In this document: in pieces, positions 37,361-45,883 of the stretch
How positions within the stretch are numbered: position 1 is the first letter of the stretch
How the letters are laid out: the number at the start of each line of letters is the position of its first letter
NCBI GenBank assembly: GCA_016715115.1
Contig: JADKBM010000014.1
Location: forward strand, 1 to 45,883
DNA: 45,883 bases
Direction: 5' to 3'
DNA from: Acidobacteriota bacterium
GTDB lineage: Bacteria > Acidobacteriota > Blastocatellia > Pyrinomonadales > Pyrinomonadaceae
Made by a program: the position numbers and the translations under genes
The notes under the pieces: model-generated
Told to the model about the DNA's origin: nothing
Databases searched by the model: none
Seen by the model: the letters and a program-made list of their open reading frames with translations, nothing else

Positions 37361-38024
37361 GAGATTCCAAATTCCAGGTATTCCAGATTCCAGGCATTCC
37401 AGATTCCAGGCATTCCGGATTCCAGGTATTCCGGATTCCAAGCATTCCAGATTCCAGGTATTCCAGATTCCAGGCATTCCGGATTCCAGGTATTCCAGAT
37501 TCCAGGCATTCCGGATTCCAGGCATTCCGGATTCCAGGCATTCCGGATTCCAGGCATTCCAGATTCCAGGCATTCCAGATTCCAGGCATTCCAGATTCCA
37601 GGCATTCCAGATTCCAAGCATTCCAGATTCCAGGTATTCCGGATTCCAGGTATTCCGGATTCCAAGCATTCCGGATTCCAAGCATTCCGGATTCCAGGCA
37701 TTCCGGATTCCAGGCATTCCGGATTCCAGGTATTCCAGATTCCAGGTATTACAGATTCCAGGTATTACAGATTCCAGGTATTCCAGATTCCAGGTATTCC
37801 AGATTCCAGGTATTACAGATTCCAGGTATTACAGATTCCAGGCATTCCGGATTCCAGGCATTCCAGATTCCAGGTATTCCGGATTCCAGGTATTACAGAT
37901 TCCAGGCATTCCGGATTCCAGGCATTCCGGATTCCAGGTATTCCGGATTCCAGGTATTACAGATTCCAGGCATTCCGGATTCCAGGCATTCCGGATTCCA
38001 GGCATTCCAGATTCCAGGCATTCC
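37361..38024. repeat. 16-bp minisatellite, about 41 units
   Basis: 664 bp of tandem GATTCCAGGCATTCCR units (16 bp) with limited variation: GGC/GGT/AGC, ATTCC/ATTAC, and G/A at the last position. There are no unique spacers, so it is not CRISPR. Because 16 is not a multiple of 3, several frames are open and translate to a 16-residue repeat; I treat these as non-coding. It lies between the DinB-like gene and the upstream lipoprotein gene, both on the minus strand. Confidence 0.92.
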
Positions 38025-38162
38025 CCAATCCCAACGGTTGCCCGCCCGCTCACGCAGGCGGTACTGACTCGGGGCAAATCGCAAATCCCAAATCCCAAAT
38101 CCCAATTCCGAAATCCGAAATCCCAATTCCCAAATCGCAAATCGAAAATCCGAAATCGAAAA
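38025..38162. repeat. Low-complexity AAATCCC repeat run
   Basis: A GC-rich hairpin-like segment (GCCCGCC...GGCGG near 38042-38071) followed by short imperfect tandem CAAATCC/GAAATCC units up to the stop codon of the lipoprotein gene. No gene seen. Confidence 0.6.
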
Positions 38163-39440
38163 TCACCTGCTTCCCTGCGCGCTCAAAACCAGCCTGTGCC
38201 AACGGAGACTCGAGAATCGATCTTCAGATGAGTTCAGGTACTCGCGCACGAAGCCGGTCTGAAAATACAGATTGCTGTCGGCCGACCAATCGAGTCCGAT
38301 GATCGGCTGAAACGAAACCAGATCCTTTTCGTTCGGCAGCGTCGTCACATCCTGCGCCGCATTCGGATCGACCACCGGCGCGACGTTCGAATTCTGCTCG
38401 GCCTGGTTGTCCTTGGCGCGGTCGTATGCCTGCGACGAGATCAACAGCGGGTTGCGGAGCGGGATCGCGGCCTGTGTCGGCGCGTTGCCGATGGCGTCAT
38501 AAACGCGGATCTGCGCCGGCTTGTCGAAAGCGACCGCGACCTTCCCGGAATCGGGCGACCAGACCGGATGAACCTTGGTCGGGCTGTCATCGAGCGTTCG
38601 CTCACGGCCGTTCTTTTCGATGATTCGCGGGCGTCCGACCGGCACGAACTTCTCGCCGGCTTGATTCGCGACGGCCATCAGGTAGCGCCATTCGTCGAGT
38701 CGCGTCGCGAGCGCGGCCAGCATCGAACTGTCCGGCGACCAGACAAAGTAATAGTAGATCAGATTCTCAGTCTGCGTGATCGGCTTGACGTCCGTCCCCT
38801 CCGCCGTGCAAATGTAGATCTGCTCGGTTCGGAACGTCAGCACGTTCGGCGGCGGGGCCGGGGCCGGAGTGGCTTCGGCAGTCGGTTCGACGGGCAAGGC
38901 AGTATTTGAATTCGAATCCAGCGCCGGAACCGTACTGTTCGAATTCGATGACATCGGCATCGTCGAAAGGCTGGAACCGCCGGAGCGCGTTATCGCGACG
39001 AAGGCGACGCTCGTCGAATCGGGCGACCAGACGATGCTGTCGAGAAAGTCAACCGCCATCGAGTCCGGCGAAACGCGTCGAAGAAACTTCCCGTCCGCTC
39101 CGTACATATCCAGACGAAACGTGTCCGGCAGATCGCCGGCACGACTATACGCCACCAAAGTTCGCTTGTTGTCCGGCGAAATGATCGTCTTCGCGAGCAG
39201 GTCGGCCGAACGGTTGCCGTCAAAATCCGCCCGAACGGCCGGATTAAGTTCCTCCGTAACCGCGTTTTGACTTGCCGTCGCGGGCTGCGGAACATCGCCC
39301 TCATATCGAAAGCCGAGTTTCACCGACGGAACCTCACGCAGGGTCGCCGGAGCGATCGCCGGTGATTTGAAAACATTCGACTGACAGGCCACCGAAAACG
39401 CCGCCGCGATTACAGCCAGAAATACTAACTTCGTCCGCAT
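38163..39440 (-). CDS. WD40-like/TolB-type beta-propeller lipoprotein
   Basis: A 425-residue lipoprotein (MRTKLVFLAVIAAAFSVAC, lipobox SVAC) with repeated propeller-blade signatures SIVWSPDSTSVAFVA, FVWSPDSSMLAALA, PVWSPDSGKVAVAF and LDWSADSNLYFQTG, as in TolB-like PD40 repeats. An Asn/Ser/Pro-rich insertion interrupts it (~residues 185-220). The start at 39440 places the signal peptide at the N-terminus; the frame is open 46 codons further upstream, into the M61 gene. It begins 4 nt after the M61 stop, so the two are co-translated. Function unknown. Confidence 0.82.
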   Translation of the reverse strand: MRTKLVFLAVIAAAFSVACQSNVFKSPAIAPATLREVPSVKLGFRYEGDVPQPATASQNAVTEELNPAVRADFDGNRSADLLAKTIISPDNKRTLVAYSRAGDLPDTFRLDMYGADGKFLRRVSPDSMAVDFLDSIVWSPDSTSVAFVAITRSGGSSLSTMPMSSNSNSTVPALDSNSNTALPVEPTAEATPAPAPPPNVLTFRTEQIYICTAEGTDVKPITQTENLIYYYFVWSPDSSMLAALATRLDEWRYLMAVANQAGEKFVPVGRPRIIEKNGRERTLDDSPTKVHPVWSPDSGKVAVAFDKPAQIRVYDAIGNAPTQAAIPLRNPLLISSQAYDRAKDNQAEQNSNVAPVVDPNAAQDVTTLPNEKDLVSFQPIIGLDWSADSNLYFQTGFVREYLNSSEDRFSSLRWHRLVLSAQGSR

Positions 39441-39444
39441 ATTT

Positions 39445-41302
39445 TTACCTAAGCTCAGCCGCGAGATAGTCGCTGTAGAGCCGTCGCTGATCTTCTGTCG
39501 GGTTCTCGACCTTGACGATCGAGTAGTTCGCGCGGCCACGCCCCTCGAGCGTGATCTCAATGTCGCGCAACTGGTCAAAGCGAAAGACCGTCAGCCTGAT
39601 CTTGTCGCCCGGTTTCTTCTCGTTCAGATACGACTGCAAAAACTGCTGACTCGCGCGCTGGCCATCGACCGCGACGATCTGATCGTTGACGTTCAATCCC
39701 TGCTCGAAAGCCGGTGTCCCGATGGGCACGCCCGAGACCGTCAGAGTCCCGCCCGCCTCTCGAAGTGTCGCGCCTAGGTAAGCGGTCTCCTTGCCGCGGC
39801 CCTCATTCAATCGCAGTCCGATGCCGCCGAGGATCGCATTGAAGTCGATCTCTTCGCGGCCGCGGACATATTTCGAAAAGAAGTCACCGAGCGACTTTCC
39901 GGCCATCAACTCGGCGGATTTCTGAAAGTCCTCGGGCGTGTAGTTCTTGTTCTTCTTGAAAAACTCGTCGTAAAGATGACGGAAAACGTCGTCGAGCGAT
40001 TTCGCGCCCTTTGAAGCCGTACGAATCTCGATGTCGAGAACAAAACTCACGATATCGCCTTTGTCGTAATACGAGATCTGGTTATTGACCGAGTTCTCGT
40101 CGGGCCGGTAAAACTTTATCCAGGCGTCGAAACTCGCCTCTTCGAGACTGGTTTCGAAGCGTCCGGGACGTTCCTGCAATTGCTGGATCATCGACGCTTT
40201 CGCGGCAAGAAATTCTTTGTCGGTGATCAGTCCGGCGCGGCGCAGCAAAACGTTTTCGTAATAACTCGTCGTCCCCTCGGCGACCCACAGCAGACGCGTG
40301 TAATTCTCGTTCGAATAATCAAATGGCCCGAGCGCGTCCGGCCTGATCCGTTTTACGTTCCAAAGATGAAAAAACTCGTGCGCGACGAGGCCTATGAAAT
40401 CGTTATGGCGGTCTCCGCCAAATCCGTTGCGGTTCCACTGAAGCGCGGTCGAATTCGAATGCTCAAGCCCGCCGCCGCCGCGAAGGTTAAGGATAAACGT
40501 GTAATCGGTGTAGGGCAGTTCGCCGAAGATCTGAAACGCCGCTTCAATCACTTTCGTCGTATCCCGCACGAGCTTTTGTGGATTGTAATTGCCTTCGCCG
40601 TTGATGACATACCGGTGCGGTTTGCCCTGAACCGTGAAGTTCAACTCGGTGTGATTGCCGATCTCAAAGGGCGAATCGTAGAGAACGTCGAAGTTTTCCG
40701 ATTTGAAGACGTTCGTTTGACCGTCTACTTTCGGCAGCCCGGTCGCGACCTTCCAATCGCCGAACGGTACGACCGTAACCGTTGAAGCGGCACCGATCTG
40801 GCCTTTGGGGTGCATCAGCAGCGCCGCCGGACTGATGAACGCGTGGTCGGCATTGAGCTCGCTCGTGCGCACGGAAAGTTCGTTCGCATAAACGTTGTAA
40901 CGCACGACGAGCTCTTTGGACCCTGAGGTCTCGACTGCCCAGGTATTCTTGTTCGACTTTTTCCAAACAAGTTTCGCGCCGCCCGGCGTTTCCGCCGAAA
41001 AAATCCTCGACGTGCCGCGCGTATTCGCGAATAAGGTAACTTCCCGGCGTCCAGACGGGCATCACGATCTCGGCCGTCGGCGGCATTTGCGCCCAACTGA
41101 CGCGCATCTCGACCTCGAGCCGGTGCGTCCACGGTTTCGACATTCCAATCGTGAAACCGATCGCGGGCGGAACCGGTTTTATGTCAACGATCGGCGGTTT
41201 GGTCTTCGGCTTTTTGCGCTGAGCCGGCGATTCTTGATACATAGAAAAGAACACTACGATTGCAAGCAACCCTAAAACCTTTATTTTGTGCGATTTCTGC
41301 AT
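39445..41302 (-). pseudogene. M61 (glycyl aminopeptidase-type) metallopeptidase with PDZ domain, one frameshift
   Basis: Exported M61 peptidase of about 618 residues if the frame is repaired. N-terminal part (41302 to ~41003): signal peptide and the beta domain (MPVWTPGSYLIREYARHVEDF). C-terminal part: zinc site HEFFHLWNVKR, Glu in WVAEGTTSYYE, and a PDZ-type domain (GVPIGTPAFEQGLNVNDQIVAVDGQ). The break is a six-A run on the plus strand at 40998-41003; removing one base joins HVEDF to a reading with SAETPGGAKLVWKKSNKN and on to VRYNVYANELSV without a stop. This looks like a homopolymer error. It is followed by a co-translated lipoprotein. Confidence 0.85.
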
Positions 41303-41382
41303 TGAAGTGACAAACTCCCCAGGATCGGTTTCATTTCCCGTTATTCTACTACGTTAAGATAATTTGCTAAACTTTGGACCAG

Positions 41383-42618
41383 ATGCATACGGAATCCGCC
41401 GAACAAAAGTTTTTCACCAAACCCCCTGTTGATCATCTTCCTGACGATCTTTCTTGATCTGCTCGGGTTCGGAATGGTCATCCCGCTTTTGCCGTTTTTT
41501 GCCCAGGATTTTCAGGCGACTCCGCTTGAGATCGGTTTGTTGGTATCGGTCTATTCGTGGATGCAGTTCTTCTTCGCGCCGATTCTCGGCAGTCTTTCGG
41601 ACCGGACCGGACGGCGGCCCGTACTTTTCTTTTCGATCATCGGCTCCGGTATCGGTTATCTGATGATCGGCCTCGCCGGTTCGTTGGCGATGATGTTCGC
41701 CGGCCGTGTGCTCGGTGGGATCACCGGCGCCAACCTGTCGACGGCGCAGGCGTACATCGCCGATGTCACGACGCGCGAGAATCGCGCCAAGGGGATGGGC
41801 CTATTCGGTATGGCGTTCGGGCTCGGGTTCATAATGGGGCCGGCGATCGCTGGAATCCTGAGCAAATGGGGGCACGAGATCCCGTTCTTCGTGGCCGCCG
41901 GACTGAGTTTCCTGAACGCCGGGCTGCTTTACTTCATTCTGCCGGAATCACTGAAGCCGGGCGCGCCGGTCCGCGAAAGAAAGGGCCGATTGAGGGAACT
42001 GTTCGAATCGGTTCGCGATTCCTGATTCGCGTCCCTGACGCTGCAGTATTTTCTGCTTGTGATGGCGTTTTCGATGATGAACACGGCGTTTCCGCTCTAC
42101 ACCGGATTCAGTTTCGGCTACGACGCCGAGCACACCGGATATGTTCTCGCCTACGTTGGATTGCTGGCGGTCATAATGCAGGGCTATTTGCTCGACAAAC
42201 TGTCGAAACGCTTTGGATTGACGCGGCTTGTGATCGCCGGAGTATTCATTTTACTGGTGAGTTTTCTTGCGGTCCCGTATGTTTCGGCGCAATCATTCGG
42301 GCTCATCGGATTGCTGATCGGCGCGGCCGGATTCGCCATCGGCAACGGGTTGTCGTCGCCATCGCTGACGGCGCTTGCGTCAAAGGTCGCGCACGAACAC
42401 GAACAGGGCAAGGCGCTTGGCGTGATGCAATCGGCCGCGAGCCTCGCGCGTGCGGTCTCGCCGATGCTCACCGGTTATCTGCTCAACAACGCCGTCAATC
42501 AAGTCGACGCGGATTCGCTCAAGCGTAATTTCTGGACGGCCGCTGCGATTCTTTGGTGACGTTGTTTGTCGCCGTCTATTTTATGACGCACAACGAAGAG
42601 AAGAGTCTGAACGCATAG
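41383..42618 (+). pseudogene. MFS drug-efflux-type transporter, three disruptions
   Basis: Twelve-helix DHA1/TetA-like inner-membrane transporter of ~411 residues when repaired. Motif A GSLSDRTGRRPVL and motif C GMAFGLGFIMGPAIAGIL are present. Three defects: a C5 run at 41422-41426 (one base too many between MHTESAEQKFFTKP and LLIIFLTIFLDLLG), an in-frame TGA at 42023-42025 (probably TGG), and a missing T near 42553 that otherwise continues as VTLFVAVYFMTHNEEKSLNA before a TAG at 42616. The ATG at 41383 restores the start. Sequencing error is more likely than decay, given similar indels in the neighbouring M61 gene. It diverges from the M61 gene. Confidence 0.85.
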
Positions 42619-42624
42619 AGGCCG

Positions 42625-43194
42625 CTATTTCTTGTCTACCCAACCCCACGGCGCGGGCTGTGCCGGCGCCTCGGTTTTCAGATCAAATCTGATCGAAAAA
42701 TATCGTTCGGTGCCAATTCGCCGGAGATTGTACGTGAAATGACTGCCCGCGACGAGATCGACCCACCAGACGTTGGTCGCCGCGGCGGCGATCACCTTTA
42801 CCGTTTCTTCTTCGGCGGTAAACATCTGCCGGATAGCAGAACCGACGTTCGGCGATGTGCCGCCGTACATCGTCACTTTGTCGGGCGTTCCGTCTTCGTG
42901 CCGGTGATCGTGCTTGAGTTCGATCCGGCCGTTTTTCAGTTTCGTAAAGACCCAGGTCCGCGAGCGGTCCTCACCGACAAAGAACGGAACGAAAATGCGA
43001 TTTTTGTCGCACCGACGGATATGCATCACAAGGTCCTTTCCCTTGAACGTCGTGTCGTCGGCCGGCGCCGCTTCGACTTTTCCGACATATGCTTTGCCGC
43101 AGAGTTTTGTTAGCTCGGCCCAGAATGAAACGCTTTGAGCCGGAATCGCTTGAGTAAGAATGAACAATAGCAGCAAGCCGATGGTGGTTTTCAT
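42625..43194 (-). CDS. Small secreted protein, unknown function
   Basis: A 189-residue exported protein: signal peptide (TIGLLLLFILTQAIPAQ), then AELTKLCGKAYVGKVEAAPADD, VMHIRRCDKNRIFVPFFVGEDRSRTWVFT and KHDHRHEDGTPDKVTMYGG. The wording suggests a conserved family, but I cannot name it or give a role. It converges on the MFS gene 6 nt away and is intact. Confidence 0.75.
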   Translation of the reverse strand: MKTTIGLLLLFILTQAIPAQSVSFWAELTKLCGKAYVGKVEAAPADDTTFKGKDLVMHIRRCDKNRIFVPFFVGEDRSRTWVFTKLKNGRIELKHDHRHEDGTPDKVTMYGGTSPNVGSAIRQMFTAEEETVKVIAAAATNVWWVDLVAGSHFTYNLRRIGTERYFSIRFDLKTEAPAQPAPWGWVDKK

Positions 43195-43298
43195 ACGATT
43201 CTCCCGGAATGGTTAAGTCCGTGCGCGCCAAAATGATAGCAAGTTGATTTGGAAAAGTTAACGGGCCGGCGTGCGGGAAAAAGCCGGGACAAGAAAAG

Positions 43299-43330
43299 AG
43301 GCACCGGAAATTTCGAGTTTCCGATGCCCC
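43299..43330 (-). terminator. Rho-independent terminator after the DUF11-like gene
   Basis: Stem GGCATCGGAAA/TTTCCGGTGCC (one mismatch) read on the minus strand, 7-nt loop, followed by TCTTTTCTT. Confidence 0.7.
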
Positions 43331-43405
43331 GAATAACCTTCAGTTCTCACTTTTCGTTCGTGAGATAGAAGTTCTGATCGGACAGTTCATCGCGAAGAAA
43401 CAAAG

Positions 43406-45704
43406 TCAGCGCATTCGTTGAGAACGCGTACTTTTGCTGGCGATGGACACATTGTAAACCACGCCTGTTGGAAGATCCGTAAGCGAATAGTATCCCAACG
43501 AATTCGTTCGCGTTCTGAAAACACCGCCATTCAGCGTGTCGACAGCCGAGATCGAGATGTTTGGAAGACCAATGTTGTTTAAGTCAACTACGTAGCCGCT
43601 TATCGAAGCGTTCGCCGAATTGATGATCGGGTTTGAAATTGGCGCGACCTTGCGTTCCACGGAATCGCGACTTGCCGGTGTTGTCAACTCGGTTTCGGGA
43701 TCGGCGACGAGTCTCGCTCCGACGACATCGCCGTCGAGTGTCAACCTGAAGTCATTGTTCGAGAAATGGAAACTCTTGTGGCGAAGCGTCACGATGTGCA
43801 AGTCACCCACCGTCAACCCCTCGAGCGCAAAGTTGCCAAACGAATTGGTAACTGCCGAGGCGACCTCCATCGTCGAGACATTCAGGGCCGAGATGGTCAC
43901 GCCGCGAATGCCGATGCCTTCCGCCGTGTAAACCGCTCCGGAATACGACGCTTCGGCGGCCGTCGGTGCGTTGATTCTGAGACAGGTAGGATCGATTCCA
44001 GGGGTCTGGAATGTTTCCGATGGCCCTGTACAGCCAATGCCGGCCTCGCCCTGGCAGATCGACGTCGACGGAGCGACGACACCGCCCTGTGTGGTGACAA
44101 CCGTACCGTCAAGCGTATCCGAGCGTACGCCGGAACCGGACACGTTCGTGCCGGTTGCCAGCGGCCAGTTCAGGATCGTGCCGTAATAGGCGCTGTTGAT
44201 CGTCGTCCTGATGGTCACCGCGATTCGTCCGTTAACCCCGAGCACCGCGCCCGGAGCCAAAAGATTCGTATTCGCCCCTGATTCCCGTATAAGAATCGTT
44301 GCGGACCGCGATCGTCCCGGTGCCTGTTGCCGTCACCGTGACCGCGCTGGGCGCGGTTCCGGCCAGCGTAATATCGGACTGGAGAACATCCGCGATCTGA
44401 AAATTGGCCGCCGCCGCGAGACCCGTGTTGACATAGTTTATCGTCCACGTCACCGTGTCGTTCGGGCTCAATCCGGTCGGCGGAACGTCGGTCGTCAGCG
44501 CTACCCACTTGTAGCCGAAGATCGTCGGGAGGTCGAGTCCGCACGTCACCGGCCGTGAAGGCGGAACGAACAACGAGTTCAAATACATTCGTCGTCCGTT
44601 GATGTTCGTAAGGTCGGACGAAGTGCCGCGCGTGTAGTCGTGGCCGCCCATTTCAAAGACATAGCCGCCGCCAAGTCCGGTGTTTCCGACCTGCGAGACG
44701 GTTGCGATATACACGTCGTCGTTGCTGCCAGTGTGCCGCGCCGCGATCAGTGTTCCGTTCTGGAAGACCGAACCGCTGGCGAGCGAATAGTCGGTGATCG
44801 CACCGTCCTGCTCGCCGTTCAGATTTCCGCGGAACTGGCCGAATGGCATCGCGCCGTTCGATATGCCGGTGCCGTTAACATCCGAGCCGTCGTTGGTTCC
44901 AAAACGCTATAGCCCAAGGTCGCCTGAAAGCGCCTGTATGTAGCGTTGTTCTCGAACGTATTGATCGACGCGCATTGAAGCAACAAGTTGGCGCTGCTTT
45001 CGACAAAGCGCGGTAGCCGCTGACCCATTGGGTCGACGTCGAGTGCGCTTGAGTGGGGATCGTAAAACACGAACCTACATTGATCGTCGAATCATCGACG
45101 GCCGCATAATATGCGCTGCCGATGCCGGCCGAATTCAGCAGCAATTGCAAACAAGCGTTCCGAAACCGCCGCCGTCGGGGCCGATCGCGATCCGCGGCTT
45201 ATGTGTCAGCGTGTAGCGGATATCGATCGTTGCCGACGCGGTCGTTTTGATAGACCGTGACATCATCCGTGGTTCCGGAAATGATGTTGTTGAAAGCGGT
45301 CACAACCGGCTTGGTAATGACCGCCGTATTCCGGCGAGATGATGAACGGCCCCGCCGGAAAAATCGACGTTCGTTCCGGAGGCCGACTGGGTATTGCCGG
45401 AATATCGGTGAAGAAGCCTGCGGTAAAGTCCTCATCAACCTTCGCTTTACCGGGTTTTGTTGCCCATTTGATTGGAACATTGTTCTGCAGAAGGTAGTTT
45501 GGCGTCCGCATGACTCAGGTTGAACGTCGTTCCGGACGAATTTCCCTGATGAACATTGTCCATCGGAATGATCAAAGCTCCTGTCGCGATAACCTCTTGC
45601 AGGACAGAACTGGCCTTGACGGAGGCTGAGAGAATGTGCTTCCTGCAAACATAAGAATAGCCAATCCGGATAGCAAAGCCCAAAACCCCGGATTGCGTGA
45701 ACAT
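43406..45704 (-). pseudogene. Secreted DUF11-like/carboxypeptidase-regulatory-like protein, heavily frameshifted
   Basis: One long exported protein (~765 residues) read in pieces from all three frames. The signal peptide is RNPGFWALLSGLAILMFAGS in a frame shifted just after the ATG at 45704. Further pieces: VLQEVIATGALIIPMDNVHQ, NYLLQNNVPIKWATKPGKA, VVTAFNNIISGTTDDVTVY, SAYYAAVDDSTINVGSCFT, LLLQCASINTFENNATYRRF, then a long intact stretch with a DUF11-like domain (NDTVTWTINYVNTGLAAAA) and, after 44260, a carboxypeptidase-regulatory-like sandwich (GVTISALNVSTMEVASAV) repeated at the end. About ten indels lie in the first half, the last third is clean. AAAGGAG precedes the ATG; an ATG at 45732 with AGGAGGTGAG is an alternative start. 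A terminator follows. Confidence 0.7.
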
Positions 45705-45737
45705 AAATCTCCTTTCGGTTTGGAGTAGTCATCTTAC

Positions 45738-45747
45738 TCACCTCCTA
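45738..45747 (-). promoter_or_regulatory. Strong Shine-Dalgarno upstream of the DUF11-like gene
   Basis: AGGAGGTGAG on the minus strand, 5 nt before an ATG at 45732. That ATG is in a different frame from the signal peptide, so either the start is here with a frameshift after it, or the ATG at 45704 with its own GGAG is used. Confidence 0.5.
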
Positions 45748-45883
45748 ACATTAAGTGGTAGTTACACCCTACATTCAGGGCAAGGATGCCATCTTTGAAA
45801 CAGGGCGGAATTGCGGGATTTTGGAGATTTCTAAGTTTCTGGCGATGAAAAAGGGTGATTCTCACTGCTTGGTGGGAATATCA

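Noticed and set aside
37361..38024. Could be a CRISPR array
   Set aside because: The repeat is 16 bp with no unique spacers and no cas genes nearby; units are contiguous.
36852..38302. Long plus-strand open frames of 300-460 codons through the minisatellite
   Set aside because: They consist of the translated 16-bp repeat or antisense of the DinB-like gene, with no domain, signal or ribosome site.
41383..42618. MFS gene as a naturally recoded gene using TGA for tryptophan
   Set aside because: Other genes in the window read TGA as stop (for example the 4-nt ATGA overlaps), and two further indels are present in the same gene.

Overview
The window looks like a chromosomal segment of an Acidobacteriota bacterium, probably class Blastocatellia (Pyrinomonadales-like). 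That placement is inferred from gene content: a moderately GC-rich genome with long secreted FG-GAP/VCBS proteins of the 'DFDGDGKTD...VFRPSTGTWY' type, a CHRD domain, Pro/Thr/Ser linkers, a WG-repeat Ser/Thr kinase, TPR-CHAT proteins and many short palindromic dispersed repeats. No rRNA, tRNA, IS transposase or CRISPR array was seen.

Layout. 1-3174 (minus): a KAP-like membrane P-loop ATPase, interrupted by two frameshifts and running off the left edge. 3875-16344 (minus): a long run containing a complete oligopeptide ABC transporter (two substrate-binding lipoproteins, OppB, OppC, OppD, OppF) interleaved with a Uma2-type nuclease, a lipoprotein and a small secreted protein, preceded by coaE, a MazG-like pyrophosphohydrolase and folD. 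16540-25421 (plus): an FG-GAP protein, an alpha/beta hydrolase coupled to a lytic transglycosylase, a ~550-bp G/C-homopolymer tract, a WG-repeat kinase and a CusF-Sco1 fusion. 26159-36700 (plus): two paralogous CHRD/FG-GAP surface proteins bracketing a sigma factor, a small unknown protein, a TPR-CHAT protease and a subtilisin. 36813-45704: a DinB-like protein beside a 664-bp 16-bp minisatellite, a WD40-like lipoprotein with an M61 peptidase, a broken MFS transporter, a secreted unknown and a heavily frameshifted secreted protein with DUF11-like and carboxypeptidase-regulatory-like domains.

Most notable biology: the 28.3-33.9 kb cluster (sigma factor, small unknown, TPR-CHAT caspase-like protease, S8 protease). 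It is a protease-plus-transcription-factor arrangement that recalls, without any CRISPR component, the sigma/TPR-CHAT logic of type III-E CRISPR systems. Second is a family of nested-hairpin, MITE-like elements (three copies, two with GCCTGTCGGAAA-type ends at both termini), and third the 16-bp minisatellite.

Sequence quality caution: at least four genes (KAP-like ATPase, M61 peptidase, MFS transporter, DUF11-like protein) are broken by small indels, several of them in or next to homopolymers, and one segment is almost pure G/C homopolymer. Most breaks are therefore more likely sequencing or assembly error than true gene decay.
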